The notes under the pieces are model-generated. The model saw only the letters and a program-made list of their open reading frames with translations. It had not been told where the DNA came from and made no database searches. The position numbers and the translations under genes are program-made. A DNA stretch of 64,000 nt from Acinetobacter parvus DSM 16617 = CIP 108168 (lineage in GTDB: Bacteria > Pseudomonadota > Gammaproteobacteria > Pseudomonadales > Moraxellaceae), in NCBI RefSeq assembly GCF_000368025.1, contig NZ_KB849211.1, positions 136,703 to 200,702 of the forward strand, written 5' to 3'. Shown here in pieces: positions 35,162 through 43,490 of this stretch (positions within the stretch are counted from its first letter, which is position 1; each line of letters starts with the position of its first letter).

Positions 35162-35800
35162 ATGAACGAAAGCTCAAAATCCAAACATTTATGGCTAAAT
35201 GTGACATTGATTGCTTTAGAGACTTTTTTTTCCTTTATTTTAACCCACGATGCCACCCTGCGCTTACAGGCACAGAAACTGATCCAGAAAAAAACCACGA
35301 TCAGGATAAACAGCTACATCCCTTTCTTTGATTTTTACATTCAGTTCACTGAAAAAGGCATTTTATTCGACCTTGCCGCCAATGATCGTACAATTGATGT
35401 CGAGATCAACACCACACTGATTGACCTAATTAAAATTTTCATCTTTAGCAATCAGCAAAGTCTATACAATATGCGGATTATGGGTAAGCCCGAACTTACC
35501 ACAGACCTGACCGATGTATTACAGCACCTCACCCTGTCCAGAATTTTGGTCAACTGGCGTGAATGGTTCAACCACTTTGAAAATGATGCGGAAGCCGTTG
35601 CTTCCCAACAGCGCATTACCCCACTGCTTGATAAAATTGACCAGCAACGTTCTGAAATCAACACTTTGCTGGTTGAAGCAAAACAATACCAGAACCGTAT
35701 TCACCGCATGCAAAAACGCCAGCGCCTGATCAATATTGGCTTTGCTGTATTGAGCTTTATTTTTATTGCCTTTTTTGTTTATAATATGTGGATACAATAA
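35162..35800 (+). CDS. SCP2/UbiJ-like protein with C-terminal membrane anchor (tentative)
   Basis: A 212-residue protein. Residues about 15-135 have the feel of an SCP2/UbiJ lipid-binding fold: a hydrophobic helix, then beta strands with FTEKGILFDLA, then MRIMGKPELTTDLTDVLQHL and a short ILVNWREWF helix. A coiled coil (about 155-185) and one membrane helix (INIGFAVLSFIFIAFFVYNM) follow. UbiJ assists ubiquinone synthesis but lacks the anchor. The assignment is weak. The ATG at 35162 was chosen because the upstream frame is low-complexity intergenic DNA. Confidence 0.45.
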   Translation: MNESSKSKHLWLNVTLIALETFFSFILTHDATLRLQAQKLIQKKTTIRINSYIPFFDFYIQFTEKGILFDLAANDRTIDVEINTTLIDLIKIFIFSNQQSLYNMRIMGKPELTTDLTDVLQHLTLSRILVNWREWFNHFENDAEAVASQQRITPLLDKIDQQRSEINTLLVEAKQYQNRIHRMQKRQRLINIGFAVLSFIFIAFFVYNMWIQ

Positions 35801-35841
35801 TTTCATAATATTTTACTTTTCACACGCATAATGACGATTTA

Positions 35842-35866
35842 AAACTTGACTATTTTAGTCGGAATT
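35842..35866 (+). promoter_or_regulatory. IscR type 1 binding site and iscR promoter
   Basis: AACTTGACTATTTTAGTCGG is a near-palindrome of the IscR type 1 form (TTGACT-N4-AGTC). TTGACT also reads as a -35 box. A second partial TAGTC-rich copy lies at 35874-35889, nearer the gene. Holo-IscR would repress the operon when Fe-S clusters are plentiful. Confidence 0.8.
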
Positions 35867-35907
35867 CATAAAATTTAGTCATCTAGTCTAATCATGTGTA
35901 TCGAATT

Positions 35908-36381
35908 ATGCGTCTTACAACTCGTGGTCGTTACGCAGTGACTGCTCTACTTGATTTAGCTTTGCAGCCAACTGAACAAACAATCACGCTTGCGGAAATA
36001 GCAGCTCGCCAATCCATTTCAGTCGCTTATTTGGAACAGTTATTTGCAAAACTTAAGCGTCACGGGTTAGTTTCAAGTGTTCGTGGTGCAAATGGTGGTT
36101 ATCACCTTGCACGACATGCCAGTGAAATCACCGTACTAGAAATTATTGAAGCTGTAAATGAAACGGTCGATGCGACTCGTTGTGACCACAAAGGCAACTG
36201 CCAAAATGGTGCAATGTGCTTAACGCATGACTTATGGCAAGAACTCTCCCACCATATTGCCGATTATCTTGCAAAAATCAATCTTGCTGACCTGATTTCC
36301 CGTGACAACGTTCAAACTGTTGCCATTCGCCAGAATTCAGTAAGTCTCGATTCAGCCTTTCTATCGGTTACAGGTATTTGA
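35908..36381 (+). CDS. iscR: Fe-S cluster regulator IscR
   Basis: A 157-residue Rrf2-family repressor. MRLTTRGRYAVTALLDLA starts the winged helix. The cluster-ligand cysteines are in CDHKGNCQNGAMC (about residues 92-104), with the usual C-x5-C-x5-C pattern. I chose the ATG at 35908, the canonical start. iscS begins 1 nt after the stop. It represses isc when holding a 2Fe-2S cluster. Confidence 0.97.
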   Translation: MRLTTRGRYAVTALLDLALQPTEQTITLAEIAARQSISVAYLEQLFAKLKRHGLVSSVRGANGGYHLARHASEITVLEIIEAVNETVDATRCDHKGNCQNGAMCLTHDLWQELSHHIADYLAKINLADLISRDNVQTVAIRQNSVSLDSAFLSVTGI

Positions 36382-36382
36382 C

Positions 36383-37603
36383 ATGAAACGCCCAATTTAT
36401 CTTGATTATGCAGCAACAACACCATTACTTCCTGAAGTTGCAGAACGTATGATGGAATGCTTAACTTTCGAAGGGACTTTTGGTAACCCTGCCTCACGCT
36501 CACATGCTTATGGCTGGCAGGCTGAAGAAAAAGTTGAATATGCCCGTGAGCAAGTGGCCAATCTGATCAAGGCTGATCCTCGTGAAATCGTCTGGACTTC
36601 AGGTGCAACTGAATCTGACAACCTGGCACTTAAAGGAATTGCCCAATTCTACGGTTCAAAAGGCAAACACATCATTACCAGTAAAATCGAACACAAAGCT
36701 GTGTTAGATACTTGCCGCGAGCTAGAAGAACAAGGTTTTGAAATTACTTATTTAGAACCCGAACCACGTACAGGTTTAATTACGCCTGAAATGGTGAAAG
36801 CAGCTTTACGTCCAGATACCATTCTTGTATCGCTCATGATGGTGAACAATGAAATCGGTACGATTACTGACGTAGCAGCTATTGGCGAGCTAACACGTGC
36901 GAATAAAACATTCTTACACGTTGATGCTGCACAGGCAGCTGGTAAAGTTGAAATCGATCTTTCAACCATGAAAATTGATTTAATGAGCTTCTCTGGTCAT
37001 AAAATTTATGGCCCTAAAGGAATTGGTGCTCTATTTGTCCGCCGTAGCCCACGTGTTCGCTTAAAAGCACAAATGCATGGTGGTGGTCATGAGCGCGGTA
37101 TGCGTTCTGGTACTTTAGCAACTCATCAAATTGTAGGTATGGGTGAAGCTTTCGAAATTGCTGGAAAAACCATGCAAGCAGAACAAGAGCGTCTTCGCCA
37201 CCTACGTGACAAACTTTGGAATGGCTTCCAACAAGACCTTGAGCAAGTGTTCTTGAATGGTCATCCGACTGAGAACGTTGCAAACTATCTTAATGTCAGC
37301 TTTAACTTCGTTGAAGGTGAATCATTAATGATGGCGTTAAAAGATCTTGCAGTATCAAGTGGTTCAGCATGTACATCTGCAACATTAGAGCCGTCATATG
37401 TATTACGTGCTTTAGGTTTATCCGATGAATTAGCACATAGTTCAATTCGTTTTAGTTTTGGTAAATATACAACTGAAGCAGATATTGATCATGTGTTAAC
37501 AATTACCAAAGCTGCTGTTGAGAAATTACGTGAACTTTCTCCGCTTTGGGATATGTATAAAGAAGGTATCGACCTTTCAACAGTTGAATGGGCTGAACAC
37601 TAA
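36383..37603 (+). CDS. iscS: Cysteine desulfurase
   Basis: A 406-residue PLP enzyme that takes sulfur from cysteine for Fe-S clusters and tRNA thiolation. RPIYLDYAATTPLLPEV starts it. The PLP lysine is in SFSGHKIYGPKGIGAL (about residue 208), and the persulfide cysteine is in SSGSACTSATLEPS (about residue 331). The length equals E. coli IscS (404) to within two residues. Confidence 0.99.
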   Translation: MKRPIYLDYAATTPLLPEVAERMMECLTFEGTFGNPASRSHAYGWQAEEKVEYAREQVANLIKADPREIVWTSGATESDNLALKGIAQFYGSKGKHIITSKIEHKAVLDTCRELEEQGFEITYLEPEPRTGLITPEMVKAALRPDTILVSLMMVNNEIGTITDVAAIGELTRANKTFLHVDAAQAAGKVEIDLSTMKIDLMSFSGHKIYGPKGIGALFVRRSPRVRLKAQMHGGGHERGMRSGTLATHQIVGMGEAFEIAGKTMQAEQERLRHLRDKLWNGFQQDLEQVFLNGHPTENVANYLNVSFNFVEGESLMMALKDLAVSSGSACTSATLEPSYVLRALGLSDELAHSSIRFSFGKYTTEADIDHVLTITKAAVEKLRELSPLWDMYKEGIDLSTVEWAEH

Positions 37604-37694
37604 TTCATTGGAGTTTGAATTGAACTCTTCATTGAAAACAGTGTTTTAACCCTCATATTAATATTAGGCTGACCCCGAGGTTTGGAGAAGCGAC

Positions 37695-38084
37695 ATGGCT
37701 TATAGTGAAAAGGTAATTGATCATTACGAAAACCCTCGTAATGTTGGTGTATTAGACAAAAATGCAGAAAACGTAGGTACAGGTATGGTCGGCGCACCTG
37801 CATGTGGCGACGTGATGCGTTTACAAATTCAAGTCGATGACAATGGCGTAATTGAAGAAGCTCGCTTCAAGACTTATGGCTGTGGTTCTGCAATCGCATC
37901 AAGTTCACTGGTAACCGAATGGTTAAAAGGTAAAACGCTTGATGAAGCTCAAGCGATCAAAAACATTGATATCGCGACTGAACTTGCACTTCCACCAGTA
38001 AAAGTACACTGCTCTGTCTTGGCTGAAGATGCAATTAAAGCTGCGATTGAAGACTATCGTGGTAAGAAAGCGAAAGCTGTGTGA
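37695..38084 (+). CDS. iscU: Fe-S cluster assembly scaffold
   Basis: A 129-residue scaffold on which clusters form. The three ligand cysteines are in GAPACGDVM, TYGCGSAIAS and KVHCSVLAEDA. The HscA-recognised motif LPPVK precedes the third cysteine, which fits the hscBA genes downstream. Confidence 0.99.
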   Translation: MAYSEKVIDHYENPRNVGVLDKNAENVGTGMVGAPACGDVMRLQIQVDDNGVIEEARFKTYGCGSAIASSSLVTEWLKGKTLDEAQAIKNIDIATELALPPVKVHCSVLAEDAIKAAIEDYRGKKAKAV

Positions 38085-38109
38085 TGACCGAAATAATATT
38101 GGAGTTTTC

Positions 38110-38430
38110 ATGATCCATTTAACTGAAAATGCTGCGACTCACATCAGCAATTACCTGCAAAACCGCGGTAAGGGTGAAGGCATTCGTATTGGTGTGAAAA
38201 CTTCGGGTTGTTCTGGGTTGGCCTATGTACTTGAGTTTGTCGATGATATCGATACACATGATCAAGTGTTTGAGCAACTCGGTGTTAAAGTTTTTGTTGA
38301 CCCTAAAAGCCTTGTTTATCTCAATGGTTTAGAGATGGATTATGTGAAAAATGGTTTGAATGAAGGCTTTGAATTTAACAACCCTAACCAAAAAGGTGAA
38401 TGTGGTTGCGGTGAATCATTTACCGTCTAA
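38110..38430 (+). CDS. iscA: Fe-S cluster A-type carrier
   Basis: A 106-residue A-type carrier. Three conserved cysteines are present: Cys35-type in VKTSGCSGLAYVL, and the pair in GECGCGESFTV at the C-terminus. A GGAG site is 7 nt before the ATG at 38110. It delivers clusters, mainly 4Fe-4S, to target proteins. Confidence 0.97.
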   Translation: MIHLTENAATHISNYLQNRGKGEGIRIGVKTSGCSGLAYVLEFVDDIDTHDQVFEQLGVKVFVDPKSLVYLNGLEMDYVKNGLNEGFEFNNPNQKGECGCGESFTV

Positions 38431-38456
38431 CTAGCAACACCCTCTTTCTTTTCGTC

Positions 38457-38481
38457 AAAACAGTGTGTTCCGCACTGTTTT
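38457..38481 (+). terminator. Attenuator-like hairpin between iscA and hscB
   Basis: AAAACAGTG (38457-38465) and CACTGTTTT (38473-38481) are perfect complements around a 7-nt loop, ending in a T-run. It divides iscRSUA from hscBA-fdx, so it may reduce transcription into the chaperone genes or mark an RNA processing site. Confidence 0.6.
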
Positions 38482-38513
38482 AACGTATTTATTAATAGCG
38501 GAATTCATCTCCC

Positions 38514-39032
38514 ATGAATCATTTTGAGTTGTTCCAATTACCAGAAGCACTCGATATAGATTTAGCAGCTTTAAAAAAACAATTTTTAAGTTTGCAACAG
38601 CAATATCATCCCGATAAAGCCACTGACAAAGATCAAGCATTGATCAAGTCGAGTGAAATCAATCAAGCGTATAAAGTACTCTCACAAGTTGATAGTCGTG
38701 CGGCGTATTTACTTGGCTTAAAAAAACAAGATCATCACTTGGATCAGTCCATTAGCGATTTTGAATTTTTACAATCTGCACTCGAAATGCGTGAACAGCT
38801 TGACGAAGCCACCTCCACCGAGCAACTTAGTACTTTAAAAGTTGAAGTTCAGCAATGGATTGACGGTTTAGTTCGTGAATTTAAAATCGATTTTGCTGAA
38901 GAAGATTGGGCTGAGGCTCGTGATACCGTTCGTAAACTACGTTTTTTTCAACGTGTCATGAATGATATTGATAAAGCCGAAGATCGTATGTTGGACGAAG
39001 AAGATGGCTTCGATCTCGATGATGATTTTTAA
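38514..39032 (+). CDS. hscB: Hsc20 co-chaperone
   Basis: A 172-residue J-domain protein. MNHFELFQLPEALDIDLAALKKQ begins the J domain, and the HPD motif is in QQQYHPDKATDKDQA (about residue 32). A helical C-terminal domain binds IscU. It brings IscU to HscA and stimulates its ATPase. Confidence 0.97.
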   Translation: MNHFELFQLPEALDIDLAALKKQFLSLQQQYHPDKATDKDQALIKSSEINQAYKVLSQVDSRAAYLLGLKKQDHHLDQSISDFEFLQSALEMREQLDEATSTEQLSTLKVEVQQWIDGLVREFKIDFAEEDWAEARDTVRKLRFFQRVMNDIDKAEDRMLDEEDGFDLDDDF

Positions 39033-39070
39033 TCCGCTGTTACCAAATATTTTCAAGGGATACCGCACGC

Positions 39071-40930
39071 ATGGCACTTTTGCAAATTGCTGAACCAGGT
39101 CAATCTACTGCTCCGCATCAACATCGTATTGCGATCGGCATTGACTTAGGGACAACCCACTCTTTAGTGGCGACAGTGCTATCGGGAAAACCGAAAGTTC
39201 TGCAAGATGACAAAGATCGTGTATTACTACCGTCGATTGTTCATTACGCAAAAGATTCAACGACGTTTGGTTATGAAGCCAAGCCGTTTATGATGACTGA
39301 CCCCAAAAATACTGTTGTTTCAGTAAAACGTTTTATGGGTCGCTCGCAAGCAGATATCAAATTTCAGCATCCGTATACACTTGTTGGTGCAGAAAATGAG
39401 ATGCCAGCATTTCAAACTGCTGCTGGTCGTAAAACGCCTGTCGAAATTTCTGCAGACATTTTAAAGCAGTTAAAAGATCGTGCCGAAGCAAGCCTCAACA
39501 ACCCTATCAACGGTGCAGTGATCACTGTTCCAGCATATTTTGATGAAGCACAACGCCAAGCGACACGTGATGCTGCTCAACTTGCAGGTTTGAATGTTTT
39601 ACGTTTGTTGAATGAACCAACGGCTGCCGCGGTTGCCTATGGATTAGACCAAGATACCAATCTCAGTACAGACCGTAATTATGTGATTTACGATTTAGGG
39701 GGCGGTACTTTTGACGTCTCCATCCTACGTTTCTCACAAGGTGTTTTTGAAGTTCTTGCGACTGGTGGACATACCGCGCTTGGTGGTGATGACCTTGACC
39801 GCTTAATCGTAAAATGGGCAAAAAAACAGCTTAATATCGAAACTTTAAGCGATGAAGAATATGCTGTTTTTATTGTGGCAGCGCGTCAAGCCAAAGAATA
39901 CTTAACAGATCATGAAGCTGCTGAATTAAAATTACTGGATGATCGTCTCACTTTAGATCGTCCGACCTTTGAATCGATTATTCAAGTTGCACTCGATAAA
40001 ACCATGAGTGTATGTAAACGTGTACTGCGTGATGCTAAACTTGAACTCGATGAAATCGAACATGTGGTTTTAGTAGGTGGTTCAACACGTTCATATGCCG
40101 TACAAAAAGCTGTACGCGAATTATTTGAACGTGAACCACTCTGTACGATCAATCCTGATGAAGTCGTTGCAATTGGCGCATCTATTACCGCCAACCAGCT
40201 CATTGGCAACAGTCAAGATGGTTCATTACTGCTTGATGTCACGCCACTTTCTCTTGGTCTAGAAACCATGGGTGGATTGGTTGAACGTTTGATTTCACGA
40301 AACACAGCAATTCCAGTCGCTCGCCGTCAAGAATTTACCACTTATCAAGATGGCCAAACCGCGATGTTGATTCATGTGGTACAAGGTGAACGTGATTTAG
40401 TCGAGCATTGTCGTTCATTGGGTCGCTTTGTTTTACATGGCATCCCACCAATGACTGCGGGTCAAGCACGTATTGAAGTGACCTTCCAAGTTGATGCGGA
40501 TGGCTTACTGACAGTATCTGCGAAAGAAACCACTTCTGGTGTTCAAGCGCAAATTGATATCAAACCATCTTATGGTCTATCTGCAGCGGATACTGAACGC
40601 CTCTTGGTTGAAGGTTTCCAACATGCTGAAGAAGACAAACAATTGCGCCATCTGCAAGAAACAAAAGTGGAAGCACAACGTGAGTTGGAAGCTTTAGAAC
40701 AAGCGTTAAAAGCAGATACTGACTTACTCTCTCAGCAACAAGCACGAGATCTAATTCTTGCTGCTGAAGCGTTAAAAGCTCGCCTTAAAACCGATGAGCT
40801 TGCAGCAATTGAACAGGCTGTTCAACAGCTTAAAATTCACAGTGATGCCTTTGCCGCGTTGCGTATGAATCGACATATTGACCATGCCTTAAAAGGTACG
40901 AAACTTGAAGATTGGTCAAACTCAAACTAA
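39071..40930 (+). CDS. hscA: Fe-S assembly Hsp70 chaperone
   Basis: A 619-residue specialised Hsp70. IGIDLGTTHSLVATVLSG, VITVPAYFDEAQRQATRDAA, VYDLGGGTFDVSILRFSQGVF-type and VVLVGGSTRSYAVQ are the nucleotide-binding blocks. The substrate domain follows from about residue 390. It acts with HscB to release the cluster from IscU. It follows hscB by 38 nt. Confidence 0.98.
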   Translation: MALLQIAEPGQSTAPHQHRIAIGIDLGTTHSLVATVLSGKPKVLQDDKDRVLLPSIVHYAKDSTTFGYEAKPFMMTDPKNTVVSVKRFMGRSQADIKFQHPYTLVGAENEMPAFQTAAGRKTPVEISADILKQLKDRAEASLNNPINGAVITVPAYFDEAQRQATRDAAQLAGLNVLRLLNEPTAAAVAYGLDQDTNLSTDRNYVIYDLGGGTFDVSILRFSQGVFEVLATGGHTALGGDDLDRLIVKWAKKQLNIETLSDEEYAVFIVAARQAKEYLTDHEAAELKLLDDRLTLDRPTFESIIQVALDKTMSVCKRVLRDAKLELDEIEHVVLVGGSTRSYAVQKAVRELFEREPLCTINPDEVVAIGASITANQLIGNSQDGSLLLDVTPLSLGLETMGGLVERLISRNTAIPVARRQEFTTYQDGQTAMLIHVVQGERDLVEHCRSLGRFVLHGIPPMTAGQARIEVTFQVDADGLLTVSAKETTSGVQAQIDIKPSYGLSAADTERLLVEGFQHAEEDKQLRHLQETKVEAQRELEALEQALKADTDLLSQQQARDLILAAEALKARLKTDELAAIEQAVQQLKIHSDAFAALRMNRHIDHALKGTKLEDWSNSN

Positions 40931-40947
40931 AGGTATAGGTGATCAAT

Positions 40948-41286
40948 ATGCCACGTATTAAAGTTCTTCCTCATGCACAAATTTGCCCAGAAGGTGCAGA
41001 ATTTGAAGTCGAACAAAATGCCAATTTATGCCAAAGTTTATTAAAACAAGGCATTAAAATTGAACATGCTTGCGACATGTCTGCAGCATGTACGACTTGC
41101 CACGTGATTGTTCGTAAAGGATTCGATAGCCTTGAAGAAATGAACGATGTTGAAGCAGATCTACTTGATCGTGCATGGGGTTTAGAGCCTGACTCTCGCC
41201 TGTCATGTCAGGTTGAGATCGTTGATGAAGACTTAGAAATTGAAATTCCGAAATATACGATTAATCATGCTTCGGAAAATCACTAA
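40948..41286 (+). CDS. fdx: 2Fe-2S adrenodoxin-type ferredoxin
   Basis: A 112-residue ferredoxin. The cluster ligands are in HACDMSAACTTCHVIV, and the fourth cysteine is in LSCQVEI. It gives electrons for cluster assembly. An upstream GTG at 40939 is in frame, but the ATG at 40948 gives the standard N-terminus (MPRIKVLPHAQICPEG). It is the last gene of the isc operon. Confidence 0.97.
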   Translation: MPRIKVLPHAQICPEGAEFEVEQNANLCQSLLKQGIKIEHACDMSAACTTCHVIVRKGFDSLEEMNDVEADLLDRAWGLEPDSRLSCQVEIVDEDLEIEIPKYTINHASENH

Positions 41287-41299
41287 GCTTTATCCATCA

Positions 41300-41332
41300 A
41301 AAAACTCCTCTTTATTAGAGGAGTTTTTTATT
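41300..41332 (+). terminator. isc operon terminator
   Basis: AAAAAACTCCTCT and AGAGGAGTTTTTTA pair around a short loop, 14 nt after the fdx stop. Confidence 0.92.
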
Positions 41333-41348
41333 CAAGAATAAATCTGGA

Positions 41349-42782
41349 TTATTGTCTAATCTCATCATCCAACGTCAGTTTTGGAATTCCCTGTGCATTG
41401 GTAATTTTCTGTTGCTTTTTAATTCGGTCTATCATTTTTTCAAGAATTTCAACCAGTTCAGGATATTCATAATTTTGTACTTCCTCTAAATTAAGTACCA
41501 AATGAAAACCTTTGTACTCAAAATCAAACCATTTTTGGGTATCTGATTTCTTGCCAGTGAATTTTTCCATCACCTGCCAAGTTTTTACGGGCCCCTGAAT
41601 GCCTTTTAAGTAAATTGGTACTTTAGGCACACATAGAAATTCATTTTTAATCAACTGATGTGTGTCATCCGCAATTAGTATTTCATCCACTTCAGCCGCA
41701 GACTGTAAACGCGCTGCCAGATTTACATCACGCCCTACAATGGTATAGGCCATACGGTGTGAAGCACCATAGTTCCCAACGTGGCAATAACCTGTACTGA
41801 TTCCCATGCGGATGTGCAGGGCTGGATAGCCCATTTTCTTCCAGCGTTCACGCAAAAGTTTCATTTGCTGGCGCATGGCAATTGCCATTTCTACACAGGT
41901 TTTTGCGTCTTGTTCTACGCCTTGAGTATTGGGGTCTCCAAAGAAAATTAAAATCGCATCCCCCATGAACTTATCCACGGTTGCCTCATACTGCTTGGCA
42001 ATTTCAGTCATGTGACTCAAATAATCATTGAGTAAAAATGCTAAATCATCTGGAATTAAGGTTTCAGAAAGCTCTGTGAAACCCTGAATATCTGAAAAGA
42101 AAATCGTCATTTTCTTACGTTTATATTCAATTTTTGCTTCAGATTCCCCTTTCATAATAGATTGCCAAAGCTGCAATGGTGCATAGCGGCTTAACTGATT
42201 GGCAAACTCCATATAACGGTTCATTTGGCTATAATAATGGTCTTTTTTTGCCATCGTGAAACGAATTCGCTGCGCTTGATATGCACTGCCCATACCAAAA
42301 TAAAAAATCATGCACAGGAAAGATAAAATGGTCAGTTCGGTACTACTTTGTTCAAAGTACTCATGAAAACCAAAAATAAAAATATTACAAATATAAAAAA
42401 CTGTGACCGCCAATAAGGATGCCAATGCAACTAAAAAAAAAGAAACTTTAATATAAATTGCGGTATATAGCAGCGCAAATAAAGCGGCAAAAGTAAGTAC
42501 CAAATTCAGATGTACCGCAGACAAACATGCTGCTACTACAATAATATCAATAATAAACAGGATATTACGCTTAGCTTGATGACTATATTTATATTGCAGC
42601 CAGCGTGAAAATTTAGGAATAATCAGTAATAAAAAAGTGAGAAAAAATGGAAGATAAATTTGATAATTGGTATCGGCATAGGTGTAGTGATAGACCACCA
42701 TAATCAGGGATAAACTTGCATACCCGACTAATCGATGCAGAAATTCGAATTGTTGAGGATCTCTTTCCATCCAATTGTACAT
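41349..42782 (-). CDS. Membrane-bound class III adenylate/guanylate cyclase
   Basis: A 477-residue protein. Six hydrophobic segments occupy about residues 18-172. A class III cyclase catalytic domain follows (about 225-400): TIFFSDIQGFTELSETL has the first metal Asp, KFMGDAILIFFGDP holds the second, and MAYTIVGRDVNLAARLQSAA has the transition-state Asn/Arg positions. It makes cAMP or cGMP; the purine specificity is not clear from sequence. No cyclic-nucleotide effector gene is nearby. Confidence 0.9.
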   Translation of the reverse strand: MYNWMERDPQQFEFLHRLVGYASLSLIMVVYHYTYADTNYQIYLPFFLTFLLLIIPKFSRWLQYKYSHQAKRNILFIIDIIVVAACLSAVHLNLVLTFAALFALLYTAIYIKVSFFLVALASLLAVTVFYICNIFIFGFHEYFEQSSTELTILSFLCMIFYFGMGSAYQAQRIRFTMAKKDHYYSQMNRYMEFANQLSRYAPLQLWQSIMKGESEAKIEYKRKKMTIFFSDIQGFTELSETLIPDDLAFLLNDYLSHMTEIAKQYEATVDKFMGDAILIFFGDPNTQGVEQDAKTCVEMAIAMRQQMKLLRERWKKMGYPALHIRMGISTGYCHVGNYGASHRMAYTIVGRDVNLAARLQSAAEVDEILIADDTHQLIKNEFLCVPKVPIYLKGIQGPVKTWQVMEKFTGKKSDTQKWFDFEYKGFHLVLNLEEVQNYEYPELVEILEKMIDRIKKQQKITNAQGIPKLTLDDEIRQ

Positions 42783-42812
42783 GAAAACCGCGGCCTACTC
42801 CGATCTAGGATT

Positions 42813-42836
42813 AAAAAGCCACGCATGCTGCGTGGC
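42813..42836 (-). terminator. HIT gene terminator
   Basis: On the minus strand GCCACGC and GCGTGGC pair around a 6-nt loop, ending in TTTTT. It separates the HIT gene from the cyclase gene. Confidence 0.85.
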
Positions 42837-42848
42837 AATTCATTTCAA

Positions 42849-43283
42849 TTAATCCATTCGCCAGTCAAATGGCATATCGCCTTGACCACGCAGAGCAAGC
42901 ATCAAGGTTTGACGCATGTGAGACAAAACTTCATTACTGTATGGCACAGCTGGCGTACCCCAAACAGGTTTAGGCCAAGCTACATCATTTTGATAACGCA
43001 CGACGTGATGAAAATGCAATTGTGGAACCATATTACCTAAAGCCGCCACATTCATTTTATCGGCACGGAATACACGTGCTAATTGGCTAGATAACCAACT
43101 AGATTCACGTAAAAATTGTTCTTGGTCTGCCTGACTTAATTCGTATAGTTCTGTAACCCCTGGCACACGTGGAATTAGAATTAACCAAGGGAATTGCATA
43201 TCATTCATTAAACGACATGTTGACAGAGGAAAGTCGCCTACAAAAAAAGTATCTTGAGCAAGTTGTGGATGCAAACTAAACAT
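42849..43283 (-). CDS. HIT-family hydrolase
   Basis: A 144-residue histidine-triad protein. The active site appears as LHFHHVVRYQND near residue 93, with the HxHxH-like arrangement, and WLILIPRVPGVTELYELS is the family's early block. Members cleave phosphoramidate or nucleotide conjugates. I chose the start at 43283 (MFSLHPQLAQDTFFVG); an upstream extension is hydrophobic and looks non-coding. Confidence 0.88.
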   Translation of the reverse strand: MFSLHPQLAQDTFFVGDFPLSTCRLMNDMQFPWLILIPRVPGVTELYELSQADQEQFLRESSWLSSQLARVFRADKMNVAALGNMVPQLHFHHVVRYQNDVAWPKPVWGTPAVPYSNEVLSHMRQTLMLALRGQGDMPFDWRMD

Positions 43284-43490
43284 ATCTTTATAAATGACGC
43301 AAATTGTAATGATGAGTAATACTATCACATCCCCAGTACACTGAGTATCATTCCCATCATGTTTCGATGTAAATAAAGTGCAATTTTAACCAAATTCATC
43401 ATAAATAATTTTCATCATAGAATCAGAGGTTTCTTAGAAAATATTCATAAATTTACCGATGTGATATTTAGGTCAATTTGCATTTTAATC

